64,000 bases of DNA from Catenulispora sp. MAP5-51 (GTDB lineage Bacteria; Actinomycetota; Actinomycetes; Streptomycetales; Catenulisporaceae), in the NCBI RefSeq assembly GCF_041261205.1, contig NZ_JBGCCH010000002.1, forward strand, positions 124,001 to 188,000, written 5' to 3'. Shown piece by piece: positions 35,134 to 43,897 of this stretch. Position 1 is the stretch's first letter. Each line of letters begins with the position of its first letter. Below the pieces are notes generated by a model. That model saw only the letters and a list, made by a program, of their open reading frames with translations. It was not told the origin of the DNA and ran no database searches. Position numbers and translations under genes: made by a program.

Positions 35134-36636
35134 TCATCGGCGCACCCCTTCCGCGACGGGCGCGGCCTGCCCGGAACCCCGGGCCGGCACCGGCGGCGCC
35201 TGCTCGACCGGGGCCGGATCCGCCGCGCCGGCCTCGGCCGCGCCGGTGGTCGCCGACGGCGCCGATCTGGTCACGAACATCACATCGGCGGCCGCGATCA
35301 CCGTGACCGCGAGCGGCCCCAGGATCCCGGCCCAGGCCGCCGCCCCGAGCGGCGACAGCGGCAGCGCGAAGACCACCGCCATCGCGGCCAGCCCGGCCAG
35401 CCACGAGGCGAAGACCACCCGGTGCCGGTTCAGCGCGACCTGCGCGGACTGCAGGACGAAGGCGGTCATGAGGAACGCGGTGCTCAGCGCGAGGGCGGCG
35501 AGGAAGGGACGGGACAGCGGGGCGGAGGTCCCGAAATAGGACTTCAACAGCCAGGGTCCGGCCACGGCCACGGCGGCCACGCCGAGCACGCCGGCACCGA
35601 GGCAAGCCCCGACCAGGAAGCCGGTCTTCCGGCGCACCTCGCGGAAGTCGCCCCGCACAGCGGCGGCCGCCAGCAAGGGGAGCAACGGTGCCTGGAGCGG
35701 GAAAAGGCAGAGCAGTGCGAGCCGCGACATGCCCATCGCGGAGTTGAGCGACTTCGCGACGTCGGGGTGCAGGCGCGGACTGATGATCAGGGGGACCGCG
35801 TTGATCAGGAGCTGGCTGACCAGGGTGGCGAGGGTCAGCAGGATCAGCTTCTCGCGCGGGCTGCCACCGGGTTCCTCGGCGGCGTCCGGGACAACCGCGG
35901 TCGGCAGGCTCTCGGCACCGTCGCCCGCGGCGACGACCTCCTCGGCAAGGTCCGCCGCACCGGCCGGAGAAGCGGCGCCGGTCGCCCGCCACGAGTGCCG
36001 CAGGGCCGGCGAGGCCAGCCCGCTGAGCGCGGCGACCAGCGGCGCGAGCGCGAAGATCAGGGCGTATCCGAGCAGGTGCCCGTGGCCGGCCAGGGCCAGG
36101 ACCAGGCTCGGCACGATCGTGGCCACACCCTGCACCACCAGCGTGAGGCTGTAGTACCGGAAGTCCTGGCAGCCCGCCAGCACCCCGCGCACCAGGAAGG
36201 ACACCCAGGTCGCGGCCAGTCCGGCCAGCAGGGCCAGCTCCATCGGCCAACTATGGTGGAGCCAGTGCGAGAGCAGCAGCGGCGACGCCGCGATGAGAGC
36301 CACGACCGTCACCGCCGCGAGCCCGAGGGCCTGCCGCAGTTGGCCCCGCACCGCGAGCCCGACCGCCCGGCCTGAGGCGTGGGTGCGCGCGACGGTGCGC
36401 GTCATCTCCTGTTCCAGACCGGCGAGCACCCCGGTGCCGATCGTCCCGACCAGGAAGTAGAAGGACAGCAGAGCTGTCACCGAGGGGTTGTCCAGAGAGC
36501 GGTTCGCGGTCGCGATCCACAGGGAGCCCGCCACCGTCGTCGATCCCAGCCCGATCGCCAGCAGCGGACCGGGGGTGGCCAGGCGGCTCAGGACGGAGCG
36601 CACTGGGCGCGGGCGCTCGGCACTGGGAGGGGACAC
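35134..36636 (-). CDS. Wzx-type polysaccharide flippase (MOP/MATE superfamily)
   Basis: The 500-aa product has about twelve spans. GVLAGLEQEMTRTVARTHAS and FLVRGVLAGCQDFRYYSLTL match equivalent segments of the flippase at 22647, which marks them as paralogues. A long central loop (about 220-275) is Ala/Glu/Pro-rich. It would flip lipid-linked glycan to the outside. I chose GTG 36636 because minus-strand TACCAT ends 8 nt before it and it begins just ahead of the hydrophobic region. The frame is open to GTG 36693, which would add 19 residues. It is divergent from the GT2 at 36714 and lies upstream of DUF2304 and three GT2 genes. Confidence 0.75.
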   Translation of the reverse strand: MSPPSAERPRPVRSVLSRLATPGPLLAIGLGSTTVAGSLWIATANRSLDNPSVTALLSFYFLVGTIGTGVLAGLEQEMTRTVARTHASGRAVGLAVRGQLRQALGLAAVTVVALIAASPLLLSHWLHHSWPMELALLAGLAATWVSFLVRGVLAGCQDFRYYSLTLVVQGVATIVPSLVLALAGHGHLLGYALIFALAPLVAALSGLASPALRHSWRATGAASPAGAADLAEEVVAAGDGAESLPTAVVPDAAEEPGGSPREKLILLTLATLVSQLLINAVPLIISPRLHPDVAKSLNSAMGMSRLALLCLFPLQAPLLPLLAAAAVRGDFREVRRKTGFLVGACLGAGVLGVAAVAVAGPWLLKSYFGTSAPLSRPFLAALALSTAFLMTAFVLQSAQVALNRHRVVFASWLAGLAAMAVVFALPLSPLGAAAWAGILGPLAVTVIAAADVMFVTRSAPSATTGAAEAGAADPAPVEQAPPVPARGSGQAAPVAEGVRR

Positions 36637-36644
36637 GAGATTCG

Positions 36645-36650
36645 ATGGTA
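36645..36650 (-). promoter_or_regulatory. Candidate -10 element before the flippase start
   Basis: Minus-strand TACCAT lies 8 nt before GTG 36636 with no ribosome-binding site between, consistent with a leaderless or very short leader transcript. Confidence 0.35.
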
Positions 36651-36713
36651 GTCGATGCCAATCGGCACAATATACGCTTGTAGATTCCGTCACTGAAAGG
36701 TGGGTTCCCCGCG

Positions 36714-37610
36714 ATGCGCGTGGCCGCTGTCTTCACCGCCTACCACCCCGACGAGCGCCTGGCCGCGGCGGTCGAGGCGGCGCTGCGCAGCTGCACCTCG
36801 GTGATCATCGTCGACAACACCCCGGCCGGGCCCGGTGGCGCGGCCCCGGACTCGAGCGCTCCGGCGCTGGCCGGGCCGCGGGTCACGGTCGTCGACCACG
36901 GCCGCAACGTGGGGCTGGGCGCGGCGCTCAACATCGCGGTGCGGGAGCTGCCCGCGGACACCGAGGCCGTCCTTTTCCTGGACCAGGACTCCGAGCTGCC
37001 GCCGGAGATCGTGCCGGGGCTGGTCGCCGATCTCGGCGATCCGGCCGTGGGCATCGCGGCGCCGAGCCCGTGGGATCCCAAGCACCAGCGCTACTACTGC
37101 TCGGATGCCCGCCGGAACGAATCCGTGTCCGACGAAGAGGCGGTCATCACCTCGGGGATGCTGGTGCGGCGCGAAGTCCTGGAGAAGGTGCCCTTCAACG
37201 AGGACATGTTCCTGGACTGGGTCGACGTCGCGTTCTGTCTGGACGTGCGGCGGGCCGGCTGGGGCATCGTCATCGACTGGCGCCTGCGGCTGCCGCACGA
37301 GATCGGCGCCTGCGAGGTGCACACCAAGTTCGGCCGGACCGTGCACTACAGCCACTACCCCGCGTGGCGGCTCTACTGGATCGGCCGTAATGTCTCGATC
37401 CTGCACCGGGGCCACTTCGCGAGTCGTCCCCGTGCTCTGGCCTCAACACTGATCTTCATGGGCGAGCGCTTCACCAACACCCTGCTGTTCGAGCCGAAGC
37501 GCCGGACCCACATCCCGGCCCTGCTGCGCGGGTTCCGCGACGGCCTGCGGGAACGCGTCGACCCCCGCTACCTGCCCGCGGGGGCCGAGCATCCGGCGGT
37601 ACGGCGCTAG
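36714..37610 (+). CDS. GT2 glycosyltransferase, rhamnosyltransferase-like (DQDS group)
   Basis: The 298-aa enzyme starts MRVAAVFTAYHPDERLAAAV, has VIIVDNTPAGPGG, GRNVGLGAALNIAV, FLDQDSELPPEIV, RYYCSDARRNE, SGMLVRREVL and LRLPHEIGACEVHTKFG. It belongs with the paralogues at 27802 and 31828; the LPHEIG element is common in rhamnosyltransferases. ATG 36714 follows GAAAGGTGGG. It is divergent from the flippase. Its stop TAG shares the palindrome CTAG with the stop of the convergent HdeD gene. The rml genes start about 750 bp further on, making dTDP-rhamnose a plausible donor. Confidence 0.8.
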   Translation: MRVAAVFTAYHPDERLAAAVEAALRSCTSVIIVDNTPAGPGGAAPDSSAPALAGPRVTVVDHGRNVGLGAALNIAVRELPADTEAVLFLDQDSELPPEIVPGLVADLGDPAVGIAAPSPWDPKHQRYYCSDARRNESVSDEEAVITSGMLVRREVLEKVPFNEDMFLDWVDVAFCLDVRRAGWGIVIDWRLRLPHEIGACEVHTKFGRTVHYSHYPAWRLYWIGRNVSILHRGHFASRPRALASTLIFMGERFTNTLLFEPKRRTHIPALLRGFRDGLRERVDPRYLPAGAEHPAVRR

Positions 37611-38284
37611 ACCGTGGCGTGCCGGCCCGCGGGGCCGGCCCCCGCGTGCTTGACCCTGCTCCGCAGGCTGAAGGCGTGGATCACCTCGATCAGCCCGACC
37701 ACGATCAGCCAGATCCCGGTGAAGACCGCCAGGGTGACGATGGACCCGATCGGCCAGGAGATGATGATGATCCCGCCGAGCAGGGTCATGAAGCCGGCGA
37801 AGAAAGCCCAGCCCCGGCCCGCCACCCCGGACGGGGCCGAGGCGGCGGTGGCGATGGTGGCGATGCCCCACATCAGGAAGCCGATGCCGATCCAGAGGCT
37901 GAGCAGCAGCACGGAGTTGTGCAGCGAGTTCCGGAAGCAGAACAGGCCCAGCAGGATCGACAGCGCGCCGACGATCACGTTCAGCACCCGCATGCCGGCG
38001 CTGATGTGGTCGCCGAACGCCGCGATGATCTCCATGACCCCGCTGATCAGCAGGTAGATCCCGAACAGCACGCCGATCACCAGCAGGGTCCGGCCCGGCC
38101 AGACCACGGCGCACACGCCGATGGCGATCGCGGCCAGCCCCATGATCATCAGCGCCTGCCAGGCGGCCTGCCCGAGCATCCGCAGCGGGCTCCCGAACTC
38201 CTCAGGGTCGGCGCCGCGGCCCCGCGGGCTCCCGAAGTCCTCGGGGCCGGGGCCGCGGGCGTCACCCTCATGCATGTCGGTCAT
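37607..38284 (-). CDS. HdeD family membrane protein
   Basis: The 225-aa product has an acidic/Gly/Pro N-tail of about 35 residues and six membrane spans in the repeated-pair layout of HdeD: GLAAIAIGVCAVVWPGRTLL near 49-68, IVGALSILLGLF, then LGGIIIISWPIGSIVTLAVF. HdeD is linked to acid resistance in Escherichia coli; actinobacterial copies have no proven role. ATG 38284 has no clear ribosome-binding site, and an in-frame ATG lies three codons further on. The stop overlaps the convergent GT2 stop by 4 bp. It stands upstream of rmlD in map order but transcribes leftward, and is probably unrelated to glycan synthesis. Confidence 0.85.
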   Translation of the reverse strand: MTDMHEGDARGPGPEDFGSPRGRGADPEEFGSPLRMLGQAAWQALMIMGLAAIAIGVCAVVWPGRTLLVIGVLFGIYLLISGVMEIIAAFGDHISAGMRVLNVIVGALSILLGLFCFRNSLHNSVLLLSLWIGIGFLMWGIATIATAASAPSGVAGRGWAFFAGFMTLLGGIIIISWPIGSIVTLAVFTGIWLIVVGLIEVIHAFSLRSRVKHAGAGPAGRHATV

Positions 38285-38360
38285 GGGGTCGTTATGTCCG
38301 ACTATCTGACTGATAATGCCAAATGGACCGCGTTCGGTCGTCCAAATGGTCGAACGGTCC

Positions 38361-39266
38361 TCAGCCCACCTGGCTCGGGGCCGCCACGCCGCTGGCCGCC
38401 AGCATCGCGCGCCAGTCCCCCAGCTCCGGGATCCCGGCCTCGGCCCAGCGCTCGTGCCCGAGCACGCTGTACTTCGGGCGCTCGGCGGGCCGGACGAACT
38501 TGTCCGAGGTGGTCGGGCGCACCCGCTCCGGGTCCAGCCCGGCTTCCTCGAACACCGCGCGGGCCAGGCCGAACCAGGTCGTCTGCCCGGAGGCGGTGCC
38601 GTGGTAGATCCCGGCCGGAGCCTGCTCGGCCTGTCCCAGCGCGATCAGCTGTCCGGCCAGCGCGCCGGTCCAGGTCGGCTGCCCGGCCTGGTCGTCGACC
38701 ACGTCCAGGGTCTCCCGCTCGCCGGCCAGGCGCAGCATGGTGCGGACGAAGTTCGAGCCGTGCGCGCCGTAGAGCCAGGCCGTGCGGACCACGTAGCCGG
38801 TCTCCGGCAGCACCGCGAGCACGGCCTGCTCGCCGACCAGCTTCGAGCGGCCGTAGGCGTTGATCGGGTCGGTGGCCGCGTACTCGCCGTAGGGCGCGGT
38901 GCCCTTGCCGTCGAAGACGTAGTCGGTCGAGACCGTGATGAACCGGGCTCCGCTCGCGGCGCAGGCCGAGGCCAGGGCGCTGACGCCGCCGCCGTTGACC
39001 GCGGTGGCCTGGGCCTCGTGGGTCTCGGCGCCGTCGACGTCGGTCCAGGCCGCGGCGTTGACCACGATGTCGTGGCCGTCGACCGCGGCCCGCACCGCGG
39101 CGGCGTCGGTGACGTCGAGCTCGGCCCGGGTCAGCGCGGTGACCTGGGCGGCCGGCTCGGCCCTGAGCAGGGCCGCCAGATCCGCCCCGAGCTGCCCGCC
39201 GGCGCCGGTCACCAGCCAGCGGCGCGGGGCCTCGCGCCCCGGCACGATCACGATCGGGCGGCTCAC
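38361..39266 (-). CDS. rmlD: dTDP-4-dehydrorhamnose reductase
   Basis: The 301-aa SDR performs the last step to dTDP-L-rhamnose with NAD(P)H. Motifs: WLVTGAGGQLGADLAALLRA near 17-36, VVNAAAWTDVDGAE, STDYVFDGKG, and the catalytic YGRSKLVGE. RTAWLYGAHGSNFVRTMLRL is diagnostic of RmlD. GTG 39266 overlaps the rmlB stop (GTGA), so translation is coupled. A second product-specific segment, DDQAGQPTWTGALA, confirms the family. The gene is second in the leftward rmlB-rmlD operon, opposite the rightward rmlA-rmlC pair. Confidence 0.92.
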   Translation of the reverse strand: MSRPIVIVPGREAPRRWLVTGAGGQLGADLAALLRAEPAAQVTALTRAELDVTDAAAVRAAVDGHDIVVNAAAWTDVDGAETHEAQATAVNGGGVSALASACAASGARFITVSTDYVFDGKGTAPYGEYAATDPINAYGRSKLVGEQAVLAVLPETGYVVRTAWLYGAHGSNFVRTMLRLAGERETLDVVDDQAGQPTWTGALAGQLIALGQAEQAPAGIYHGTASGQTTWFGLARAVFEEAGLDPERVRPTTSDKFVRPAERPKYSVLGHERWAEAGIPELGDWRAMLAASGVAAPSQVG

Positions 39267-40288
39267 CGCGCCGCGCTCCCGGTTCCGGCGGCGCCCTCGG
39301 CGCCGGACGCGTTCTCCAGAGCGGCCTTCGCCTTCAGCGGCTCCCACCAAGCGCGGTTGTTCTTGTACCAGTCGATGGTCTGCCCGATGCCGTCCTCGAA
39401 CCGCACCTTCGGCTCGTAGCCGAGCTCGCGCCGGATCTTCTCGATCGACAGCGAGTAGCGGCGGTCGTGGCCCTTGCGGTCCTCGACCATGCGCACCGAG
39501 GTCCAGTCCTTGCCGGTGCCGTCCAGCATCAGCTGAACCAGGTCCTTGTTGGTCATCTCGGTACCGCCGCCGATGTTGTAGACCTCGCCGGCCCGCCCCT
39601 GACGCAGCGCCAGGTCGATGCCGCGGCAGTGGTCCGAGACGTGCAGCCAGTCGCGCACGTTGGCGCCGTCGCCGTACAGCGCGACCGTGCCGCCGTCGAT
39701 GAGGTTGGTCACCGACAGCGGGATCATCTTCTCCGGGAACTGGTAGTGCCCGTAGTTGTTGGAGCAGCGGGTGACGACCACGTCCATCTTGTGCGTGCGG
39801 TGGTAGGCCAGCACCAGCAGGTCCGAGCCGGCCTTGGAGGCCGAGTACGCGGAGTTCGGCGCCAGCGGCCACTCCTCGGTCCAGGAGCCCTCGTCGATGG
39901 AGCCGTAGACCTCGTCGGTCGACACGTGCACGAAGCGGCCCACGCCGTGCTTGCGCGCGGCGTCCAGCAGCACCTGCGTGCCCACGACGTTCGTCGTCAC
40001 GAAGGGCCCGGCGCCCAGGATCGAACGGTCCACGTGCGACTCGGCGGCGAAGTGCACCACGGCGTCGTGGCCGGGCATCACCGCGTCGACGACCTCGGCG
40101 TCGCGGATGTCGCCGCGCCGGAAGGCGAAGCCCGGATTGTCGCGCACCGGCTCCAGGTTCGCCTCGACCCCCGAATAGGTCAGCGCGTCGAGCACCGTCA
40201 CGGAATCGGGCGTGCCCGGCCGCGACAGGAGCTGGCGTACATACTCAGAGCCGATGAACCCGGCACCGCCGGTGACTAGAATCCTCAC
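39263..40288 (-). CDS. rmlB: dTDP-glucose 4,6-dehydratase
   Basis: The 341-aa enzyme converts dTDP-glucose to dTDP-4-keto-6-deoxyglucose using bound NAD. Motifs: [19 protein letters not shown] at 3-21, [21 protein letters not shown] (catalytic Asp-Glu), and Y-x3-K in [29 protein letters not shown] and [14 protein letters not shown] are classic RmlB segments. The last 20 residues are an Ala/Gly/Glu tail. GTG 40288 lies 7 nt after a TAGCAT hexamer, so it is likely leaderless. It heads the rmlB-rmlD operon and is divergent from rmlA. Confidence 0.94.
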   Translation of the reverse strand: MRILVTGGAGFIGSEYVRQLLSRPGTPDSVTVLDALTYSGVEANLEPVRDNPGFAFRRGDIRDAEVVDAVMPGHDAVVHFAAESHVDRSILGAGPFVTTNVVGTQVLLDAARKHGVGRFVHVSTDEVYGSIDEGSWTEEWPLAPNSAYSASKAGSDLLVLAYHRTHKMDVVVTRCSNNYGHYQFPEKMIPLSVTNLIDGGTVALYGDGANVRDWLHVSDHCRGIDLALRQGRAGEVYNIGGGTEMTNKDLVQLMLDGTGKDWTSVRMVEDRKGHDRRYSLSIEKIRRELGYEPKVRFEDGIGQTIDWYKNNRAWWEPLKAKAALENASGAEGAAGTGSAAR

Positions 40289-40295
40289 CTGCGCG

Positions 40296-40301
40296 ATGCT
40301 A
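40296..40301 (-). promoter_or_regulatory. Candidate -10 element of leaderless rmlB promoter
   Basis: Minus-strand TAGCAT ends 7 nt before GTG 40288. No ribosome-binding site is present. It mirrors the element in front of rmlA on the other strand of the same 78-bp gap. Confidence 0.5.
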
Positions 40302-40353
40302 CCGGCCGCCGCCTCATCTCACTTCCCGCAGGTGGCCGAACCAGCGACCCGGC

Positions 40354-40359
40354 TAGAGT
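40354..40359 (+). promoter_or_regulatory. Candidate -10 element of leaderless rmlA promoter
   Basis: TAGAGT ends 7 nt before ATG 40367, with no ribosome-binding site between. Spacing fits transcription starting at the A of ATG. Confidence 0.5.
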
Positions 40360-40366
40360 GACCTGC

Positions 40367-41236
40367 ATGCGCGGCATCATCCTGGCCGGCGGGACCGGCT
40401 CACGCCTGTGGCCGATCACCAAAGGCGTGTCCAAACAGCTCATGCCCGTCTTCGACAAGCCGATGATCTACTACCCGCTCTCCACCCTGGTGATGGCCGG
40501 CATCTACGAGATCCTGGTCATCACCACGCCCGAGGACCAGGTGCAGTTCCAGCGCCTGCTCGGAGACGGCTCGCAGTGGGGCCTGGAGCTCTCCTACGTC
40601 GCCCAGGAACGCCCCGACGGCCTGGCGCAGGCCTTCATCCTCGGTGAGGACTTCATCGACGGCGAGTCCGTGGCGCTGGTCCTGGGCGACAACATCTTCC
40701 ACGGGGTGGGCCTGGGCCGTCAGCTGCGCACGCTCACCGAGCCAGCCGGCGGCGTGGTCTTCGCCTACCAGGTCGCCAACCCCCGCGAGTACGGCGTGGT
40801 GGAGTTCGACGACGCCGGCCGCGCGGTCTCCATCGAGGAGAAGCCGGACAAGCCCAAGTCCCGCTTCGCGATCCCCGGTCTGTACTTCTACGACAACCAG
40901 GTCGTGGAGATCGCCAAGAAGCTCAAGCCCAGCGCGCGCGGCGAGCTGGAGATCACCGGCGTCAACGTCGAGTACCTGGACCGCGGCCAGCTGCAGGTGC
41001 AGGTCCTGGAGCGCGGCACCGCGTGGCTGGACACCGGCACCTTCGACTCCCTCGTGCAGGCCGCCGAATACGTCCGGGTCATAGAGCAGCGGCAGGGATA
41101 CAAGGTCGGCTGCGTCGAGGAAGTGGCCTGGCGCTCCGGCTTCATCACCGACGCGCAGCTGGCCGCGCTGGCCGAGCCGCTGTGCAAGAGCGGTTATGGC
41201 GAATACCTGCAGCACCTTCTGGACCCGGCGATCTGA
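40367..41236 (+). CDS. rmlA: Glucose-1-phosphate thymidylyltransferase
   Basis: The 289-aa nucleotidyltransferase makes dTDP-glucose from glucose-1-phosphate and dTTP, the first step to dTDP-rhamnose. Signatures: [20 protein letters not shown] at 3-22, [28 protein letters not shown] (metal-binding Asp) near 103-113, [19 protein letters not shown] and [13 protein letters not shown]. Length is normal. ATG 40367 is chosen over GTG 40358 because the promoter-like TAGAGT overlaps the latter. rmlC follows after 71 nt. Divergent rmlB shares the short intergenic gap, so the four genes are probably co-regulated. Confidence 0.94.
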   Translation: MRGIILAGGTGSRLWPITKGVSKQLMPVFDKPMIYYPLSTLVMAGIYEILVITTPEDQVQFQRLLGDGSQWGLELSYVAQERPDGLAQAFILGEDFIDGESVALVLGDNIFHGVGLGRQLRTLTEPAGGVVFAYQVANPREYGVVEFDDAGRAVSIEEKPDKPKSRFAIPGLYFYDNQVVEIAKKLKPSARGELEITGVNVEYLDRGQLQVQVLERGTAWLDTGTFDSLVQAAEYVRVIEQRQGYKVGCVEEVAWRSGFITDAQLAALAEPLCKSGYGEYLQHLLDPAI

Positions 41237-41307
41237 GCCCGGTCCCGGCACTGTGAGCCCGCGACCCGACCCCGCAGCCCTTCACCGGAAACGAGGACCC
41301 CTCCCGC

Positions 41308-41910
41308 ATGGACATCGTGCCCCTGTCGATCGACGGAGCCTGGGAGATCACCCCGAAACTGCACGGCGACCCCCGCGGCCTGTTCACGGAGTGGTACCGC
41401 TTCGACCTCCTGGCCGAGGCCGTCGGCCATCCGCTGGACCTGAGGCAGGGCAACCTGTCGGTGTCCGCGGCCGGGGTGGTGCGCGGCATCCACTTCGCCG
41501 ACGTCCCGCCGGGACAGGCGAAGTACGTCACCTGCACCCGCGGCGCGGTCCTGGACGTCATCGTCGACATCCGCGTCGGGTCGCCGACCTTCGGGCAGTG
41601 GCAGGGCGTCCGCCTCGACGACCAGACCCGCAAGGCGGTGTACATCGCCGAGGGCCTGGGCCACGGCTTCTGCGCGCTCACCGACGACGCGACCCTGACA
41701 TACCTGTGCTCGGCCACCTACAACCCGGGCCACGAACACGGGATCTATCCGCTGGACGCCGAACTCGGCATCGACTGGCCGGCCGCGGAACCGCAGCTGT
41801 CGGAGCGGGACGTCAAGTCGCCGTCGCTGGCCGAGGCCAAGGACAGCGGGCTGCTGCCGGTCTACGGGGCCTGCGTGGGCTACACGCAGAGCCTGCGGCA
41901 GCAAGGCTGA
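41308..41910 (+). CDS. rmlC: dTDP-4-dehydrorhamnose 3,5-epimerase
   Basis: The 200-aa cupin epimerises dTDP-4-keto-6-deoxyglucose at C3 and C5. Motifs: GDPRGLFTEWYR near 20-31, QGNLSVSAAGVVRGIHFADV with the catalytic His in RGIHF, VLDVIVDIRVGSPTFGQW, and GLGHGFCALTDDATLTYLCS with the second conserved His and Cys/Tyr region. IYPLDAELGIDWP is the usual C-terminal element. ATG 41308 follows GAGGA about 12 nt upstream. It is the second gene after rmlA and ends at a strong terminator. Together rmlA, rmlB, rmlC and rmlD complete the pathway. Confidence 0.92.
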   Translation: MDIVPLSIDGAWEITPKLHGDPRGLFTEWYRFDLLAEAVGHPLDLRQGNLSVSAAGVVRGIHFADVPPGQAKYVTCTRGAVLDVIVDIRVGSPTFGQWQGVRLDDQTRKAVYIAEGLGHGFCALTDDATLTYLCSATYNPGHEHGIYPLDAELGIDWPAAEPQLSERDVKSPSLAEAKDSGLLPVYGACVGYTQSLRQQG

Positions 41911-41940
41911 GCGCGCCGCTCCACCTTCGATCGCAGAACA

Positions 41941-41974
41941 CGAAGGGCCCCTTCCGTGCGGAAGGGGCCCTTCG
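41941..41974. terminator. Perfect 15-bp bidirectional terminator
   Basis: CGAAGGGCCCCTTCC (41941-41955) pairs exactly with GGAAGGGGCCCTTCG (41960-41974) around GTGC. It separates convergent rmlC and the WXG100 gene and can serve both. Confidence 0.85.
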
Positions 41975-42016
41975 GCGGCTCTCAGCCCGCGACGCGGGCC
42001 GGGCTCGGCACCGTGA

Positions 42017-42313
42017 TTAGTTGCCGAGGCCCTTGGCCAGCTGCTCGTCCGTCTGCTGCAGCGTCTGGGCGGCGTTCTTCAGGTAGTCGCCCATGCCGCT
42101 CATGCCCTGCATGAGCTGCTGGGCGCCCTGGGTGAACTTCGCGTACGAGTCGTCGAACGCCTTCGACGCGCGGTCGGTGACGAAGCCGGAGGCGACCAGG
42201 TTCTGAACCAGCGCCTGCGCCTGCTTCAGGATGTCCTGCGTCTGCTGCTCGAAGTGCGACAGCTTGCCCGCGGCGTCCGTGATGTCGTGGTAAGAGGCTG
42301 TGATGTTCGCCAT
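42017..42313 (-). CDS. WXG100 (ESAT-6-like) small helical protein
   Basis: The 98-aa product has the size and two-helix amphipathic layout of WXG100 proteins, which are usually secreted by ESX/type VII systems as dimers. The helix-turn-helix centre reads LVASGFVTDRASKAFDDSYA, where the usual Trp-x-Gly is replaced by Ser-Gly-Phe. The C-terminal helix ends with TDEQLAKGLGN, with no obvious Y-x3-D/E secretion signal. ATG 42313 follows GGGGAGGG. There is no second WXG100 gene and no ESX component in the window. It is convergent with rmlC. It could act as a homodimeric secreted protein through an ESX system encoded elsewhere. Confidence 0.75.
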   Translation of the reverse strand: MANITASYHDITDAAGKLSHFEQQTQDILKQAQALVQNLVASGFVTDRASKAFDDSYAKFTQGAQQLMQGMSGMGDYLKNAAQTLQQTDEQLAKGLGN

Positions 42314-42486
42314 TGGAAACCCTCCCCAAATCTGGGTGCTCCCTCGATGGGGCACCTCCCGCTCCAGCCGGACAGCGGTCTCGCTTCCCAGCCCCGTGTG
42401 AACACCTCAGAGACTGCCAGTCCGGGCCACCGGTTGGCAACCGCGACCAAGGCCCTCACCAGCGGTTTCCCAGAAACTCTGTCCTC

Positions 42487-43821
42487 TTATGCCGGAATTG
42501 CGACAGCGCCTGTAACCGGTTCCGGGGACCCGTCCCCACCCCCGTTGAGCTGCGAAGACAGCATCTCGCGGTCCAAAGCGCCCTCCCAGCCCGCGATGAC
42601 GATGGTGCCGACGGCCGTTCCGCACAGGTTTGTCAGGGCTCTGCACTCGCTCATGAACTTGTCGATCCCGAAGATGAGCATGATCCCGGCGACCGGGATG
42701 GTGCCGACCGTGGACAGCGTCGCGGCCAGCACGATGAACCCGCTGCCGGTGACGCCGGCGGCGCCCTTGGAGGTCAGCAGCAGGACGCCCAGGATCGTCA
42801 CCTGCTGGGCCAGCGACAGGTGCACGTCCAGGGCCTGCGCGACGTACAGCGCGCCGAGCGTCAGGTAGATGCAGGTGCCGTCGAGGTTGAACGAGTACCC
42901 GGCCGGCACGGTCAGGCCGACCACGTCGCGGCGCACCCCGGCCTGCTCCAGCTTGTCCATGATCCGCGGCAGCACGGTCTCGCTGGAGGAGGTGCCGAGC
43001 ACCACGAGCAGTTCCGGGGCGATGTACCGCAGCAGCTTGAGGATGTTCACCTGCTGGGTGGCGGCCACGGCGCCGAGCACGACGAGCACGAACAGCGCCG
43101 AGGTCCCGTAGAACACCGCCATCAGCTTGCCCAGGCTGGTCAGCGTGTGCAGGCCGTACTTGCCGACGGTGAACGACATCGCGCCGAACGCGCCGACGGG
43201 GGCCGCGTACATGACGATCCGCAGCACCTGGAACAGCACCTTGCCGACCACCTCGATGCCGCGCGCCACCGGCACCGCCGGCTCGCCGACCAGCTTGATG
43301 GCCACCGCCACCAGCACCGCGATCACCAGCACCTGCAGCACGCTGCCGGTGCTGAACGCGCCGACCAGGCTGTTCGGCACCATGTCGGTCAGGTAGTGCC
43401 AGGCGGTCTGGGTCTGGCCGGTCTTGATGTATTCCGCGGCCGTGCCGGTGGCCTTGGGCACCTTGGCGTGCACCCCGTCCCCGGGCCGCAGCACGTCCAT
43501 CACCAGCAGCCCGATCGCCAGCGCGACCGTGGAGAGCACCTCGAAGTAGATCAGGGACCTGATTCCGACCCGGCCCACCTCGCGCAGCTTGCCGACCCCG
43601 GCGATCCCGGTCACCACGGTCACGAACACCACCGGGGTGATGACCATCCGGATCAGGCTCACGAAGCTGTCGCCGAGCGGCTGCAACTGGGTGGCCACAC
43701 CGGGCGCGGCGGCGCCCAGGGCGATGCCGGCCGCGATGCCGACGAGGACCCAGACGTAGAGCTGGCGGTACCAGCGGCTGCGCGTCGGCGGCGACTTCGG
43801 TGGCGCTGAGGTTTCGGACAT
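42487..43821 (-). CDS. dctA: C4-dicarboxylate:cation symporter (DctA family)
   Basis: The 444-aa transporter of the DAACS (glutamate/dicarboxylate symporter) family imports succinate, fumarate, malate or related acids with Na+ or H+. Eight membrane spans are visible plus two re-entrant loops. TSSSETVLPRIM near 300 marks the first Ser-rich re-entrant loop (family SSSSEAT-like). GYSFNLDGTCIYLTL and SKGAAGVTGSGFIVLAATL mark substrate and cation sites. ATG 43821 follows AAGGGGAGCGACC. It is divergent from a DcuS/DcuR-like two-component system, the usual partner for induction by dicarboxylates. The intergenic region contains palindromes that may be the regulator sites. Confidence 0.9.
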   Translation of the reverse strand: MSETSAPPKSPPTRSRWYRQLYVWVLVGIAAGIALGAAAPGVATQLQPLGDSFVSLIRMVITPVVFVTVVTGIAGVGKLREVGRVGIRSLIYFEVLSTVALAIGLLVMDVLRPGDGVHAKVPKATGTAAEYIKTGQTQTAWHYLTDMVPNSLVGAFSTGSVLQVLVIAVLVAVAIKLVGEPAVPVARGIEVVGKVLFQVLRIVMYAAPVGAFGAMSFTVGKYGLHTLTSLGKLMAVFYGTSALFVLVVLGAVAATQQVNILKLLRYIAPELLVVLGTSSSETVLPRIMDKLEQAGVRRDVVGLTVPAGYSFNLDGTCIYLTLGALYVAQALDVHLSLAQQVTILGVLLLTSKGAAGVTGSGFIVLAATLSTVGTIPVAGIMLIFGIDKFMSECRALTNLCGTAVGTIVIAGWEGALDREMLSSQLNGGGDGSPEPVTGAVAIPA

Positions 43822-43897
43822 GGTCGCTCCCCTTGAACTGCGTGGACGGCTGACGGTCGCCGTTCACTGTGGGGCAGGTCACAGATCACAAGCGCGG

